DNA of 64,000 nt from Rhodobacteraceae bacterium F11138. Lineage in GTDB: Bacteria; Pseudomonadota; Alphaproteobacteria; Rhodobacterales; Rhodobacteraceae. The stretch's first letter is position 1; each line of letters begins with the position of its first letter. Of the stretch, positions 8,892 to 19,187 are shown one piece after another. The stretch is taken from NCBI GenBank assembly GCA_016521575.1, contig JAEKDP010000002.1:775589-839588 (forward strand). Direction: 5' to 3'. Below the pieces are notes generated by a model. It searched no databases. It saw nothing but the letters and a program-made list of their open reading frames with translations, and was not told where the DNA came from. The position numbers were made by a program, and so were the translations under genes.

Positions 8892-10766
8892 ATGACACAG
8901 AATTCCGAGAATCCGGCCGATCCGTTCAAGAAGGCCCTGGCCGAGGCCACCAAGGTCATGGCCGACGATCCCGAGCTGAACATCAGCTATTCGGTCGATC
9001 CTTCGGGCATGACCGGGGATTCCATGCGTTTGCCGCAAGTCAGCCGCCGGATGACCCGCGACGAGGTCTTGCTGGCGCGCGGTACCGCCGACGCGCTGGC
9101 TCTGAACCGCAAATATCACAACGCGGGCACACATGCGCGATATGCCCCACCCGGCGACATGGCGCGCGAGCTGTACGAAGCGATGGAAACCGCCCGCTGC
9201 GAAGCCATGGGCGCGCGCGAAATGCCCGGCACCGCAGGCAATATCGACGCCAAGATCGGAAACGAGGCCCTGCGCCGTGGCTATGACCAGATCACCCAGG
9301 CGTCGGAAGCACCGCTTGCGACCGCTGCGGGATACCTGATCCGCCACCTGGCCACCGGGCGCGACATGCCCCGGGGCGCGCAGAATGTCATGGACCTGTG
9401 GCGCGGGTTCATCGAGGATCAGGCTGGCGGCACGCTGGAAGGCCTGCAGGAACAACTGGACGATCAGGCCGGGTTCGCCCGATTCGCGCGGCAGGTGATC
9501 TCGGACCTTGGGTATGGCGATCAGTTGGGCGACGACCCCGATCTGGAAGATGACGATCAGGAGGACGAGGCCGAAGAGGATACGCAGGACGAGCAGGACC
9601 CCGACAGCACCGGGCAGGACGACGACGAACAGGAAGCCGACGCCGATCCCGAGCAGTCCCAGGAAGATCAGCAAGACCAGTCCCAGGCCCAGGTCAGTTC
9701 CGAAGACATGGCCGACGAGGACATGGGCGACGAAGCCGAGATGCCCGAAGGCGAAGCGCCGCTGGAACCGCCGACCCCGCAGCCGATGTCGGAGGCGGAT
9801 CCCGACTACAAGGTGTATCTGTCAGATCACGACGAAGAAATCGCCGCCGAGGATCTTGCCGAGCCGATCGAACTGGAACGTCTGCGCGCCTATCTGGATC
9901 AGCAGCTTGAACCGCTGAAGGGCGCGGTGAGCCGTCTGGCCAACAAGCTGCAGCGCCGCCTGCAGGCGCAGCAGAACCGCAGCTGGGAATTTGACCGCGA
10001 AGAGGGCATTCTGGATGCCGGACGTCTGGCGCGCGTGGTGGCCAATCCGACCACGCCCCTGTCGTTCAAGGTCGAGAAAGACACCGAATTCCGCGACACG
10101 CTGGTGACCTTGCTGCTGGACAATTCCGGCTCGATGCGGGGGCGTCCGATCTCCATCGCCGCAATCTGTGCCGACGTTCTGGCCCGCACGCTGGAGCGCT
10201 GCAACGTCAAGGTCGAGATCCTTGGCTTTACCACCCGGGCCTGGAAAGGCGGGCTGGCGCGCGAGGCGTGGCTGAACGATGGCCGCCCGCAGCAACCCGG
10301 CCGCCTGAACGATCTGCGCCACATCATCTACAAACGCGCCGATGCGCCATGGCGGCGGTCCCGCGACAATCTGGGCCTGATGATGAAAGAGGGGCTTTTG
10401 AAGGAAAACATCGACGGCGAGGCGCTGGAATGGGCGCATCGGCGCATGGTCAACCGGCGCGAGGCGCGCAAGATCCTGATGGTGATTTCCGACGGCGCGC
10501 CGGTGGATGATTCCACGCTTTCGGTCAATCCGGCCAACTATCTGGAAAAGCACCTGCGCGACGTGATCGCCATGGTCGAGAAACGCAAGCTGGTCGAGCT
10601 TCTGGCCATCGGCATCGGCCATGATGTGACGCGCTATTACGACCGCGCGGTGACCATCACCGACGTGGAACAACTGGCCGGCGCGATGACCGAGCAACTG
10701 GCAGCATTGTTTGACAAGGACCCGCGCGCACGGGCACGCATGATGGGCATGCGCAAGGCGGGCTGA
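8892..10766 (+). CDS. cobT: Cobaltochelatase subunit CobT
   Basis: A 624-residue subunit of the CobNST cobalt chelatase. It has an N-terminal conserved CobT domain, a strongly acidic low-complexity middle (about residues 213-290, rich in Asp, Glu and Gln), and a C-terminal von Willebrand A domain starting with [12 protein letters not shown], where Asp410 begins the MIDAS DxSxS metal site. The same layout occurs in BchD. CobT forms the two-tiered AAA+ ring with CobS that remodels CobN. It starts with ATG behind GGAGTGAAATGGTCTG, so the ribosome site is weak. No cobN is in the window. Confidence 0.96.
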   Translation: MTQNSENPADPFKKALAEATKVMADDPELNISYSVDPSGMTGDSMRLPQVSRRMTRDEVLLARGTADALALNRKYHNAGTHARYAPPGDMARELYEAMETARCEAMGAREMPGTAGNIDAKIGNEALRRGYDQITQASEAPLATAAGYLIRHLATGRDMPRGAQNVMDLWRGFIEDQAGGTLEGLQEQLDDQAGFARFARQVISDLGYGDQLGDDPDLEDDDQEDEAEEDTQDEQDPDSTGQDDDEQEADADPEQSQEDQQDQSQAQVSSEDMADEDMGDEAEMPEGEAPLEPPTPQPMSEADPDYKVYLSDHDEEIAAEDLAEPIELERLRAYLDQQLEPLKGAVSRLANKLQRRLQAQQNRSWEFDREEGILDAGRLARVVANPTTPLSFKVEKDTEFRDTLVTLLLDNSGSMRGRPISIAAICADVLARTLERCNVKVEILGFTTRAWKGGLAREAWLNDGRPQQPGRLNDLRHIIYKRADAPWRRSRDNLGLMMKEGLLKENIDGEALEWAHRRMVNRREARKILMVISDGAPVDDSTLSVNPANYLEKHLRDVIAMVEKRKLVELLAIGIGHDVTRYYDRAVTITDVEQLAGAMTEQLAALFDKDPRARARMMGMRKAG

Positions 10767-10802
10767 CCGGCCGCCCGTTTCGGCGCGCGGCAACAGCCAC
10801 GG

Positions 10803-11150
10803 CTATCGGTATCTCTTGTAGGTCTCGCCGTAGCAATCGCTGAGCAGCCCGGTCACATTGCGCACCGATGTGATCTCGGTTCGGTCCGCGTTGAACGTCA
10901 TTTGCCAGTATGTCAGCCCAATGAAGTTTCCGTTTGCGTCATGGGCGTTGCTGGTCGCGCAGATGACGGCGTGTCCGCCTGATCCGGACACCGGTGATAG
11001 TTCCAGCCCGCGAATATGTTGCCGCCCGCCCACCTTGTCAAAAAGCGCATCGGCGGCGATATCCGGCAACTCAGCCTTCTCTTCGCCATCCTGCGAAAAC
11101 GCCACGCACGGCACAGCCACCAGACAGGCAACAAGAATCAAACGCATCAT
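10803..11150 (-). CDS. Hypothetical exported protein
   Basis: A 115-residue protein with a clear Sec signal peptide (MMRLILVACLVAVPCVAFSQ) and a mature part of about 95 residues that includes HAVICATSNAHDANGNFIG and a C-terminal cysteine (LLSDCYGETY). Two cysteines could form a disulfide in the periplasm. I do not recognise the family. It is convergent with cobT and divergent from the aminopeptidase gene. Codon use is like its neighbours, and a signal peptide with a proper start supports it as a real gene. Confidence 0.7.
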   Translation of the reverse strand: MMRLILVACLVAVPCVAFSQDGEEKAELPDIAADALFDKVGGRQHIRGLELSPVSGSGGHAVICATSNAHDANGNFIGLTYWQMTFNADRTEITSVRNVTGLLSDCYGETYKRYR

Positions 11151-11320
11151 GGGCCGGCTACCTTCTTTTGGAATGGCGGCAGGGTAGAACGGTCAGGGCG
11201 CAAGGAAAACCCCAATACCCTGTTGCCGCCGGTTCCCGACCGCCCGACCAAAGTGCGCTGGACATTTACGCGCCGGCCACTCAGATTTCCGCCAGAATTG
11301 ATGAATCAGTCAGGATGCGC

Positions 11321-13111
11321 ATGTTTCAGAACTTCCAAGTGACCGCCCGCCCGGAACAGGGACCACCCCGGCTGAATTTGCTGCGCGCTGAAATGCAAGC
11401 TGCCGGGCTGGATGGGTTTCTGGTGCCCCGCGCGGACGCGCATCAGGGCGAATATGTCGCAGAGCGCGACGCACGGCTGGCCTGGCTGACCGGGTTCACC
11501 GGGTCCGCGGGTTTCTGCGCCGTGCTGCGCGACATTGCAGGCGTTTTCATCGACGGGCGCTATCGCACGCAGGTCAAATCCCAGGTGGCGGATGTCTATA
11601 CCCCCGTGCCCTGGCCCGAGACCGGGCTTGCCGATTGGCTGAAGCAACAGATGCCCGACGGGGGACGGGTCGGGTTTGACCCCTGGCTTCATACGGTTGC
11701 CGAAACGCAACGCTGGCGCGACGCGCTGGCCGGAACCGGCGTGGACATGGTGCAATCCGCCAATCTTGTGGACCGGATCTGGGACGATCAACCAGCCCCG
11801 CCCATGGCCCCGGCCAAGCCACACCCGATGGAATTTGCAGGTGAGACCGCCACGGACAAATGCGCCCGCCTGGCAGCAGAGCTGCGCAATGCGGGGCACA
11901 GGGCGGCGGTTCTGACACAGCCGGATTCGATCATGTGGCTGCTCAACATGCGCGGCGCGGACATTCCCCGCAACCCGGTGGCCCATGGGTTTGCCGTGTT
12001 GCATGACGACGCACGCGTCGATCTGTACATGGCGGCGCAGAAACTGACCGGATTGGAGGATCATCTGGGCAGTGCGGTCGGCACCGATGAACCCGACAGA
12101 TTTCTGGATGCCTTGGCCGGGTTGACCGGCCCGGTCCGGATCGACCGGGCCACAACGCCGCAAAAGATCGCCGATGCACTGGGCGACCGGGCGGTTCTGG
12201 CCGACGACCCCTGTGCGCTGCCCAAAGCCCGCAAGAACCCGGCCGAAATCGCAGGCAGCGCCGCCGCCCATCTGCGGGACGGGGCCGCGATGGTCGAATT
12301 TCTTGCCTGGCTGGACCAACAGCCCCCCGACAGCGTGACGGAAATCGAGGTCGTCACCCGGCTGGAGGAGTATCGCCGCCGGGACACTGCACTGCAGGAC
12401 ATCAGTTTCGAAACCATCGCCGGCACCGGACCCAATGGCGCGATCATACATTACCGCGTCAGCGAAGACAGCGACAGCACGCTACGGGATGGTCATCTGC
12501 TGGTGCTGGACAGCGGTGGACAATATCTGGACGGAACCACCGACATCACCCGCACCATTGCCATCGGCCAGGTCGGCGAGCAGGAACGCACCGCCTTTAC
12601 CCGCGTGCTGAAGGGCATGATCGACATATCCCGGCTGCGTTGGCCACGCGGACTGGCCGGACGCGACATCGAAGCGGTTGGCCGTGTCCCCCTGTGGCTG
12701 GCGGGACAGGATTTCAACCACGGTCTGGGCCATGGCGTGGGGGCTTATCTCAGCGTCCACGAAGGCCCGCAGCGTCTGAGCCGACTGTCCAGCGTGCCGC
12801 TGGAACCCGGCATGATTTTGTCCAACGAACCCGGGTATTACCGCGAAGGGGCGTTTGGCATCCGCATCGAAAACCTGATCGTCGCACAGGAGGCCCCCCG
12901 TCTGCCGGACGCGGATCAGGAGCGCGAGATGCTGGACTGGCGCACCTTGACCTATGTGCCGATCGACAAACGCCTGATCGTTCCCGACATGCTCAGCACC
13001 GATCAGCGCCGCTGGCTCAATGACTATCACGCCGAGGTCCGCAAAAAGATCGCGCCTCGGGTGGGCAAGGTCGCAAATCTGTGGTTGGATAGTGTCACAA
13101 CCCCATTGTAA
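11321..13111 (+). CDS. Xaa-Pro aminopeptidase (M24 family, PepP-like)
   Basis: A 596-residue aminopeptidase P that cleaves N-terminal residues preceding proline. It has two creatinase-like N-terminal domains and a C-terminal pita-bread metallopeptidase domain. All five dimetal ligands are visible: LDSGGQYLDGTTDITRT (two Asp), GHGLGHGVGAYLSVHEGP (His), ILSNEPGYY (Glu) and GIRIENL (Glu). The length is that of the eukaryote-like APP1 group. The reading frame stays open upstream to 10994, but ATG 11321 has CAGG six bases before it and matches homolog starts (NFQVTARPEQGPPRL). Confidence 0.93.
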   Translation: MFQNFQVTARPEQGPPRLNLLRAEMQAAGLDGFLVPRADAHQGEYVAERDARLAWLTGFTGSAGFCAVLRDIAGVFIDGRYRTQVKSQVADVYTPVPWPETGLADWLKQQMPDGGRVGFDPWLHTVAETQRWRDALAGTGVDMVQSANLVDRIWDDQPAPPMAPAKPHPMEFAGETATDKCARLAAELRNAGHRAAVLTQPDSIMWLLNMRGADIPRNPVAHGFAVLHDDARVDLYMAAQKLTGLEDHLGSAVGTDEPDRFLDALAGLTGPVRIDRATTPQKIADALGDRAVLADDPCALPKARKNPAEIAGSAAAHLRDGAAMVEFLAWLDQQPPDSVTEIEVVTRLEEYRRRDTALQDISFETIAGTGPNGAIIHYRVSEDSDSTLRDGHLLVLDSGGQYLDGTTDITRTIAIGQVGEQERTAFTRVLKGMIDISRLRWPRGLAGRDIEAVGRVPLWLAGQDFNHGLGHGVGAYLSVHEGPQRLSRLSSVPLEPGMILSNEPGYYREGAFGIRIENLIVAQEAPRLPDADQEREMLDWRTLTYVPIDKRLIVPDMLSTDQRRWLNDYHAEVRKKIAPRVGKVANLWLDSVTTPL

Positions 13112-13175
13112 ATCAGGGTAATTCGAACGCGGTTCGTCAATTTCGGCCGCGATTTCCGTGTCAGGGAGAGAGAAG

Positions 13176-13520
13176 ATGGCCGATCATATTCGTATCCGCA
13201 AGGCGGACGGCACATGGACCGTGCGCTCGGGCGGTGCCATACTGGGCGAAACCACCAACGCGCTGGAACTGAGCGAAGGCGACTACCCGCCGGTGATCTA
13301 TTTTCCGCGCAATGATATTGCCATGGCAATGCTGGACCGGTCAGACAAATCCACCCACTGCCCCCACAAGGGCGATGCAACCTATTATCACATCGCCAAC
13401 AAGTCCTCGGTCAGTCAGGACGCGGTGTGGAGCTATGAAAGCCCGATGGACGCGGTTGCCCAGATCAAGGACCATCTGGCATTCCACACCACGGACTCGG
13501 TCAAGGTCGAGCGGATCTGA
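13176..13520 (+). CDS. DUF427 domain-containing protein
   Basis: A 114-residue protein made of one DUF427 domain, with the family features FPRNDIAMAMLDRSDKST, CPHKGDATYYHI and AVWSYESPMDAV. Its function is not established; DUF427 proteins are small beta-barrel (tandem Tudor-like) proteins. ATG 13176 follows AGGGAG. It is 64 bp behind the aminopeptidase gene and ends 27 bp before the convergent ClC gene. Confidence 0.88.
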   Translation: MADHIRIRKADGTWTVRSGGAILGETTNALELSEGDYPPVIYFPRNDIAMAMLDRSDKSTHCPHKGDATYYHIANKSSVSQDAVWSYESPMDAVAQIKDHLAFHTTDSVKVERI

Positions 13521-13547
13521 GCATCGCCAAACCACGAACCGGCGATG

Positions 13548-15236
13548 TCAGGAATGCTCTTCTGCGGCCGTTTCGGCAAGCGCGCGATTGTATGCCTTGA
13601 GCGCGTCGATGTGAAACAGCGCGCCCACGGGGCGCGGGGTGCCATCGTCCTTGTCCAGAATGACAACGGGAATGAACCCGTCCTCGGACCGTTCCAGTTG
13701 CGCCAGAGCGGTTTCCAGGGTCGCTGATGGCGTGACACAGGTGCCCTGGGCGATCAGTTCGGCACAGCGATCCGGGTCCGCAGCACGGTCGTCCTCGGTG
13801 GTGCGCATAACCCCGCCGACCTGGATCATCGACAGCAGATAGGCCTGCGGGCCTGCGGCCAGGCGTATGCCCTGCCGCTCCAGCTGGGTCAGAAAGAACG
13901 AACGGTCCACCAATCGGCTGGCAAGGGCGGTCGACATGCTGACCGATACCATCACCGCGATGCCGGTCTGCCAGTCTCCGGTCATTTCAAAGACAATCAA
14001 CGTGGTTGAAATCGGCGCCCCCAGAACGGCGGCCGCCACCGCCCCCATCCCGGCGAACGCATACAATGTATAGCTGCCCGATACATCCGGCAGGACACCT
14101 GTTGCGATGATGCCAAAGGCCAGCCCGCTCAGCGCCCCGATCATCAACGACGGGGAAAACACGCCTCCGCCCATACGTCCGCCAAAGGTGATTGCAACGG
14201 CTGCGGTTTTCATGACCGTAAACACGATTGCCTCGTGCAGCAGCAAATTTCCCTGCAACGCCAGCAGCGTGGTTTCATATCCAACCCCGATGATATGGGG
14301 ATACCAGATCGCCATGCCCCCCAGTATCGCGCCAGCCAAGGCCGGACGCAGCCAGCGGGGAATCCGGAACCGGTTCTGTATGTGCATGCCCATGTCTTCG
14401 GCCCAGAACACCGCCAGCATGAACACCGCGGCAATCGCGCCGCACAGCAGCCCCAACAGCAGGAAAGCAGGCAGTTCCACATAAAATTGCAACGCACCGG
14501 GTGTAATCAGGTCAAATTCGGCCACATCCCCGAAATTCATGCGATTGATGACCGTGCCCGCGACCGATGCGATCACGATGGGCGCAAAGGCATGAACCGC
14601 GAAATGGCGCAGCACGACTTCCAGCGCGAACAGTGCGCCGGCAATCGGAGCGTTGAAACTGGCCGAAACGGCCGCTGCCACCGCACAGCCCAGCAGATCG
14701 CGCCCGGTGATTCCATCCGCATGAATACGGTCGCTGACCCAGCTGGAAATAACCGCCGCCATATGCACCACTGGCCCTTCGCGCCCAGATGATCCGCCCG
14801 AACTCAGCGTGATCAGTGAGGCAAACATCGACGCGATCCCTTCGCGCTTTTCGACACGGCCATTGCCAATGGCCGAACCTTCGATCACATCCGCCACGGC
14901 CCGCACCCGACCGTCATCCGTGAACCGATGCAGGATCAGCCCCACCGCCAGACCGCCCGCGATCGGGATGCCCAGAATCCAATACCAGGGCAGCGCCTGG
15001 GCGTGGCTGTGCAGCAGCTGAACATCGTCGGTTCCGTAAAGCGCGGCCTGCAATTCGGAAATGGCAAGACGAAAGCCCAGGGCCGCGAACCCCGCGCCGA
15101 TGCCGATCACCAAAGCGATGAACCAGAACTGAATCTGGCTGGGTCCACGGCGACGTAGCACCTGCAAGCCCTGCCTGCAGGCCATCCTGGCCTGGACAAG
15201 TTGCTGGGCCAGGATCGAGCGGAGTGAATCGGACAT
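13548..15236 (-). CDS. ClC-family chloride channel/transporter with CBS region
   Basis: A 562-residue integral membrane protein of the ClC family with about ten or more TM segments and a C-terminal CBS-type region (about 450-560). GREGPVVHMAA carries the gating glutamate and GGGVFSPSLMIGA is the third anion-site motif. The usual first filter motif GSGIP is not recognisable; the equivalent stretch reads GRVRAVADVIEGS, so selectivity or transport mode may differ. No proton-pathway call is made. It is transcribed toward DUF427, with its own promoter region before 15236. Confidence 0.9.
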   Translation of the reverse strand: MSDSLRSILAQQLVQARMACRQGLQVLRRRGPSQIQFWFIALVIGIGAGFAALGFRLAISELQAALYGTDDVQLLHSHAQALPWYWILGIPIAGGLAVGLILHRFTDDGRVRAVADVIEGSAIGNGRVEKREGIASMFASLITLSSGGSSGREGPVVHMAAVISSWVSDRIHADGITGRDLLGCAVAAAVSASFNAPIAGALFALEVVLRHFAVHAFAPIVIASVAGTVINRMNFGDVAEFDLITPGALQFYVELPAFLLLGLLCGAIAAVFMLAVFWAEDMGMHIQNRFRIPRWLRPALAGAILGGMAIWYPHIIGVGYETTLLALQGNLLLHEAIVFTVMKTAAVAITFGGRMGGGVFSPSLMIGALSGLAFGIIATGVLPDVSGSYTLYAFAGMGAVAAAVLGAPISTTLIVFEMTGDWQTGIAVMVSVSMSTALASRLVDRSFFLTQLERQGIRLAAGPQAYLLSMIQVGGVMRTTEDDRAADPDRCAELIAQGTCVTPSATLETALAQLERSEDGFIPVVILDKDDGTPRPVGALFHIDALKAYNRALAETAAEEHS

Positions 15237-15394
15237 CTGCGCCTCAAACGGGGTGATTTACCCGCTGTTTAGGGCAGGCTACGAACAGGGAAAACCCCGG
15301 CTTCGGATTTCAAACCCACCCCGAGACGTTTATGCCGCGCCCTGCCATGACAGAGGCGGTATATGCGCCAGCCGGGCCTGGATCGAACCGGGCT

Positions 15395-17044
15395 TCACCC
15401 CTGCAGCAATGCCCGGGCAGCGGCGCGGGCCTCGTCGGTGATGGTATCGCCTGCCAGCATACGGGCGACTTCATCCGCCCGTTCATCCGGCGACAGCGGC
15501 ACCACCTCGGAAATGGTGGTGCCATTCTCGACCCGTTTTTGCACCCGCCAGTGATGCGCCCCACGCGCCGCGACCTGCGGGCTGTGAGTCACGACCAGAA
15601 CCTGCCCGCCCCGCGCCAGATCGGCCAGCCGCCGACCGACCGCATCCGCCGTGGCCCCGCCGACGCCCCGGTCGATTTCATCGAAAATCATCGTAAGCCC
15701 GCTGTCGGTTCCGGACAGACAGACCTTGAGCGCCAGCAGGAAACGGCTGAGTTCGCCGCCCGAAGCGATCTTGTTCAGCGGACCCGCCGGCGCGCCCGGG
15801 TTGGTGGCAACGGTAAAGGTCGCGGTGTCGATGCCTTCGGGTCCGGGGTCGGCCGCTTGCAGAACGGTGCGAAATTCGGCACGCTCCATTTTCAATGGCG
15901 CAAGTTCCGCCATCACCGCCCGATCCAGGGCCCTGGCCGCCTTTTCGCGCCGTTTGCGCAGGGCCTGCGCCGCCTTGTCAAAACTGTCCTCGGCGGCCTG
16001 CAATTCAGACAACTGGCGCGCCAGATCGGCATCGCCGGCATCCAGCGCCGCCAGCCGGTCGCGCAAACCCTGTGCAAGATCGGCAAGATCATCGGGTGCC
16101 GTATCGTGTTTGCGCGCCATCGCCCGAATCGCGAACAGACGTTCTTCGGTGATTTCCAGTTCATGCGGGTCGAAATCCAGCGAATCCAGACTGGCCTGCA
16201 CACCCGATTGCGCTTCGCCCAGTTCGATCATGGCCCGGTTCAGCGCCGCCAATGGCGCATCCAGTGTACCGTCGGCCCCTTCGATCACCCCGTCCAGCCA
16301 CCGCAAGGCATCCCCCATCGCCCCTTCTGCGCCGTTCCCGCCCAACAGGTCATGGGCGCGCGCCACATCATCACGAATCCGCGCCGCCCCCTGCATACGG
16401 CGACGATCCGCGTCCAGCGCCGCGTCCTCGCCCGGTTGCGGGTCCAGCCTGTCCAGCTCATCCACCGCATGCCGCAGGAATTCTTCTTCGCTGCGGATCG
16501 CATCCAGCGCCGCCCGGGTCGCGGCCACCGTCTTGCGCGCGCTGGTCAGCGCATTCCAGGCCGCGCGCACCGACTGACGCGCGGTCCCCAGGTTTCCGAA
16601 CGTGTCCAGAAGCATTCGATGCCCACGCGGATCCAGCAGCCCCCGATCGTCATGCTGCCCATGCAGTTCCACCAGGGTTTCCGACAAGGCCCGCAACACA
16701 TCGCCGGAACATCGGCGATCATTCACCCAAGCCGTCTTGCGCCCGTCCAAGGTATTGATTCGGCGCAGGATCAGTTCATCGCCCGTGGGCAGCCCGGCTT
16801 CGTCCAGAACGGTATGCGCCGGATGTCCGCACGGCAGATCGAAGGCCGCGACGACCTCGCCCTGATCCGCCCCCTGACGTACCAGTTCGGCCCGGCCCCG
16901 CCATCCCAGCACGAAGCCCAGCGAATCGAGCAGAATAGATTTTCCGGCACCGGTTTCGCCGGTCAGAACGTTCAATCCCGGCTGAAACGTCAGTTCCAGC
17001 CGGTCGATGATCAACATGTCTCGGATATCAAGTGTGCGCAGCAT
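15395..17044 (-). CDS. recN: DNA repair protein RecN
   Basis: A 549-residue SMC-like ATPase that acts at double-strand breaks. The N-terminal Walker A is GETGAGKSILLDSLG, a central coiled coil spans about residues 150-370, and the C-terminal half carries the ABC-type Walker B/D-loop (LTMIFDEIDRGVGGATADAV) and the switch histidine in VVTHSPQVAARG. It is the last gene of the dcw-bamD string, 36 bp after bamD. Two adjacent ATGs exist; the one at 17044 lies six bases behind GGAG and fits the MLRTLDIRDMLIID start. Confidence 0.95.
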   Translation of the reverse strand: MLRTLDIRDMLIIDRLELTFQPGLNVLTGETGAGKSILLDSLGFVLGWRGRAELVRQGADQGEVVAAFDLPCGHPAHTVLDEAGLPTGDELILRRINTLDGRKTAWVNDRRCSGDVLRALSETLVELHGQHDDRGLLDPRGHRMLLDTFGNLGTARQSVRAAWNALTSARKTVAATRAALDAIRSEEEFLRHAVDELDRLDPQPGEDAALDADRRRMQGAARIRDDVARAHDLLGGNGAEGAMGDALRWLDGVIEGADGTLDAPLAALNRAMIELGEAQSGVQASLDSLDFDPHELEITEERLFAIRAMARKHDTAPDDLADLAQGLRDRLAALDAGDADLARQLSELQAAEDSFDKAAQALRKRREKAARALDRAVMAELAPLKMERAEFRTVLQAADPGPEGIDTATFTVATNPGAPAGPLNKIASGGELSRFLLALKVCLSGTDSGLTMIFDEIDRGVGGATADAVGRRLADLARGGQVLVVTHSPQVAARGAHHWRVQKRVENGTTISEVVPLSPDERADEVARMLAGDTITDEARAAARALLQG

Positions 17045-17083
17045 CATCAGCTCCGCGGACAGGACATCGGACCCACCGCGCCC

Positions 17084-17929
17084 CTACAACCAATTTCCCT
17101 TGATCGATTGGCGATAGATATTGCTCAGCCAGTTATCGCCGCGATCGCGCATCTTGAGCCCCTGACTGGTAAGCAGCTTGTAGCCGTCATCATACCATTC
17201 CGAAGACTGGTAGTTGTACCCCAGGATCGCACCCGCTGTCTGGGCTTCGTCCAGCAAACCAAGCGACAGATAGGCTTCGATCAGGCGGAACAGGGCTTCG
17301 GCGGTGTGGCTGGTGGTCTGGAAATCCTCGACCACGACGCGGAACCGGTTGATTGCCGCTGTAAAATGGTCGCGCCGCAGATAGTACCGCCCGATTTCCA
17401 TTTCCTTGCCGGCCAGATGATCGAAGGCCAGATCGAATTTCAGGATCGCCGTGGTCGCATATTCGCTGTCCGGGTAGGTTTCGATCACCGTGCGCAGGGC
17501 CTGCAGGGCCTGAAAGGTCAGCCCCTGGTCCCGCCCGACTTCGTCGATCTGATCGTAATAGGACAGCGCCAGCAGATACTGGGCATAGGCCGCATCTTCA
17601 TCCACCGGGTAGAAATCGATATACCGCTGCGCGGCCGCACGGCTGTTCGGGTAATCCCGGTCTTCATGATAGGCATAGGCCTGCATGATCAGGGCACGTT
17701 TGGCCCATGTCGAATAGGGGTACAGCCGCTCGATCTCGGAGAAATAATAGGCGGCGTTTTCGTTGTTTTCGCGTTCCAGTTCGTATTCGCCGCGCTGGTA
17801 TATCTGCTCGGGCGAAAACGCCTCCAGAGACTGTGTCCGGTCCACGCTGTCGCGTCCGCTGCACGCACTCAGAAACGCCATGAGTAGCACCGCACCCATC
17901 AACCCGGCTCTGGATTTACCACCGATCAT
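17084..17929 (-). CDS. bamD: Outer membrane protein assembly factor BamD
   Basis: A 281-residue lipoprotein of the BAM complex that inserts beta-barrel proteins into the outer membrane. The signal peptide ends in lipobox LSAC with Cys23 as the lipidation site. Tetratricopeptide-like repeats follow, with the BamD-typical start (EQIYQRGEYELE), QAYAYHEDRDYPNSRAAAQR and YPDSEYATTA. Located after lpxC with a 128-bp gap and before recN, the common alphaproteobacterial order. Confidence 0.95.
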   Translation of the reverse strand: MIGGKSRAGLMGAVLLMAFLSACSGRDSVDRTQSLEAFSPEQIYQRGEYELERENNENAAYYFSEIERLYPYSTWAKRALIMQAYAYHEDRDYPNSRAAAQRYIDFYPVDEDAAYAQYLLALSYYDQIDEVGRDQGLTFQALQALRTVIETYPDSEYATTAILKFDLAFDHLAGKEMEIGRYYLRRDHFTAAINRFRVVVEDFQTTSHTAEALFRLIEAYLSLGLLDEAQTAGAILGYNYQSSEWYDDGYKLLTSQGLKMRDRGDNWLSNIYRQSIKGNWL

Positions 17930-18057
17930 GCTTGACCAACCTCGTCGCCCTCTGCGGGGTCTTCCCCTGCTCGCGCCGGGTCTAGCACATTAATTTCGGC
18001 TGCAAAACGCCTTAAAGGCATTGGTCTGGTCGAACTTGGCACCGGCGGTCTTTGCGC

Positions 18058-18978
18058 TCAGGCCACTTGGGGGATTTCCGACCAGATCAGGCCCTGTCCC
18101 GGCAGGCGCGACGCCATATCGCCATCACACACGACCATGCGCACCGCGCCCGGGGTCGCAAAGAGCTCGCGCAACAGGGTATTGGTCAGGGAATGGCCCG
18201 ACCGTTCGCCGACGTAACGGCCCAGAATCGGACCGCCCGCCAGGGCCAGATCCCCCAGCGCATCCAGCATCTTGTGCCGAACCGCCTCGTCCGCGTGGCG
18301 AAACCCGCCCGGGCTGAGAACATCATCGCCATCGACCACGACCGCATTGTCCAATGTGCCGCCAAGCGCCAGCCCATGCTCGTGCATCGCATCCACGTCC
18401 GACTGGCGGCAAAAGGTCCGGCTGTCACACAATTCCCGCGCAAACGTGCCGTTTCGCATATCCAGCGACTTGCTCTGCCGACCGATGGCGGCATCCTCAA
18501 AGTCGATGTGGAACTCGATCTCGAAACTGTCCGACGGCAACAGAGTCGCCCGGGCGCCGTCCTTTTCAACCGAAACCGGTTTCAGGATCTCCAGCGCCAG
18601 AACCGGCGCCGCCTGTATCTGTACACCGCGCGCCATGATGCCACGCACGAACGGGGCCGAGGATCCATCCAGTATCGGGACCTCGGGACCGTCTATTTCG
18701 ATCAGCGCGTTGTTCACGCCACATCCGACCAGCGCGGCCATCACATGCTCGACGGTCGAAACGGAGACCCCGGCTTCGTTCACCAGGCGCGTACACAACG
18801 GGCTGCGGTCGACTTTGCTCCAGACGGCGGGAATGACCGCATTGCCCAACTCGATGTCCACGCGGCGAAAACGGATGCCGTGGCCGGGCTGGGCCGGACG
18901 CAGCACCATGCGTGCCGCCGCACCGCTGTGCAGTCCGACACCCTGAAATACGACGGGGCCTTTGAGCGTATGTTGCAA
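18058..18978 (-). CDS. lpxC: UDP-3-O-acyl-N-acetylglucosamine deacetylase LpxC
   Basis: A 306-residue zinc amidase that carries out the committed step of lipid A synthesis. The zinc ligands align to His78 (STVEHVMAAL), His235 and Asp239 (RHKMLDALGDLALAG), and the general acid/base is His262 (SGHSLTNTLL). The start is an unusual TTG at 18978, chosen because MQHTLKGPVVFQGVGLHSG matches the family N-terminus and AGAGG lies upstream. It is separated from ftsZ by about 210 bp that contain the ftsZ terminator, so it has its own promoter. Confidence 0.95.
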   Translation of the reverse strand: MQHTLKGPVVFQGVGLHSGAAARMVLRPAQPGHGIRFRRVDIELGNAVIPAVWSKVDRSPLCTRLVNEAGVSVSTVEHVMAALVGCGVNNALIEIDGPEVPILDGSSAPFVRGIMARGVQIQAAPVLALEILKPVSVEKDGARATLLPSDSFEIEFHIDFEDAAIGRQSKSLDMRNGTFARELCDSRTFCRQSDVDAMHEHGLALGGTLDNAVVVDGDDVLSPGGFRHADEAVRHKMLDALGDLALAGGPILGRYVGERSGHSLTNTLLRELFATPGAVRMVVCDGDMASRLPGQGLIWSEIPQVA

Positions 18979-18999
18979 GACGAGCCTCTAACCGTTGCT

Positions 19000-19018
19000 C
19001 CAGCCACGTCCGGGCTGG
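19000..19018 (-). other. Short stem-loop in the lpxC 5' leader
   Basis: CCAGCC and GGCTGG pair around a 7-nt loop, 22-40 bases upstream of the lpxC start codon. LpxC amount is tightly controlled in many bacteria, mostly by proteolysis, so a role for this hairpin is speculative. Confidence 0.3.
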
Positions 19019-19130
19019 CTTCCCTCAGTTAAGGCCGAGGGTCGCAAGGCTCAACTCAATCTTTGCAACCGATTGAAACATGGCTGAAACAAATCGGCAG
19101 AACCCCGCCACGCAGGGCGCAACCATATGT

Positions 19131-19164
19131 AATAAAACGCAAAAGGGCCGCAATATCGCGGCCC
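19131..19164 (-). terminator. Rho-independent terminator of ftsZ
   Basis: On the minus strand GGGCCGC and GCGGCCC form a perfect 7-bp GC stem around GATATT, followed directly by TTTTGCGTTTTATT. It starts 23 bp past the ftsZ stop and should end dcw transcripts before lpxC. Confidence 0.9.
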
Positions 19165-19187
19165 TCTATCTGTGGATTGTGACGGTT

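Noticed and set aside
7755..9674. A 639-codon open frame on the minus strand across cobS and cobT
   Set aside because: It is antisense to two well-supported genes; the product is rich in His, Gln, Arg and Gly with no family motif, as expected of GC-rich shadow frames.
15332..17887. An 851-codon plus-strand frame across recN and bamD
   Set aside because: Antisense to recN and bamD, whose motifs are clear; the frame has shadow-type composition and no domain.
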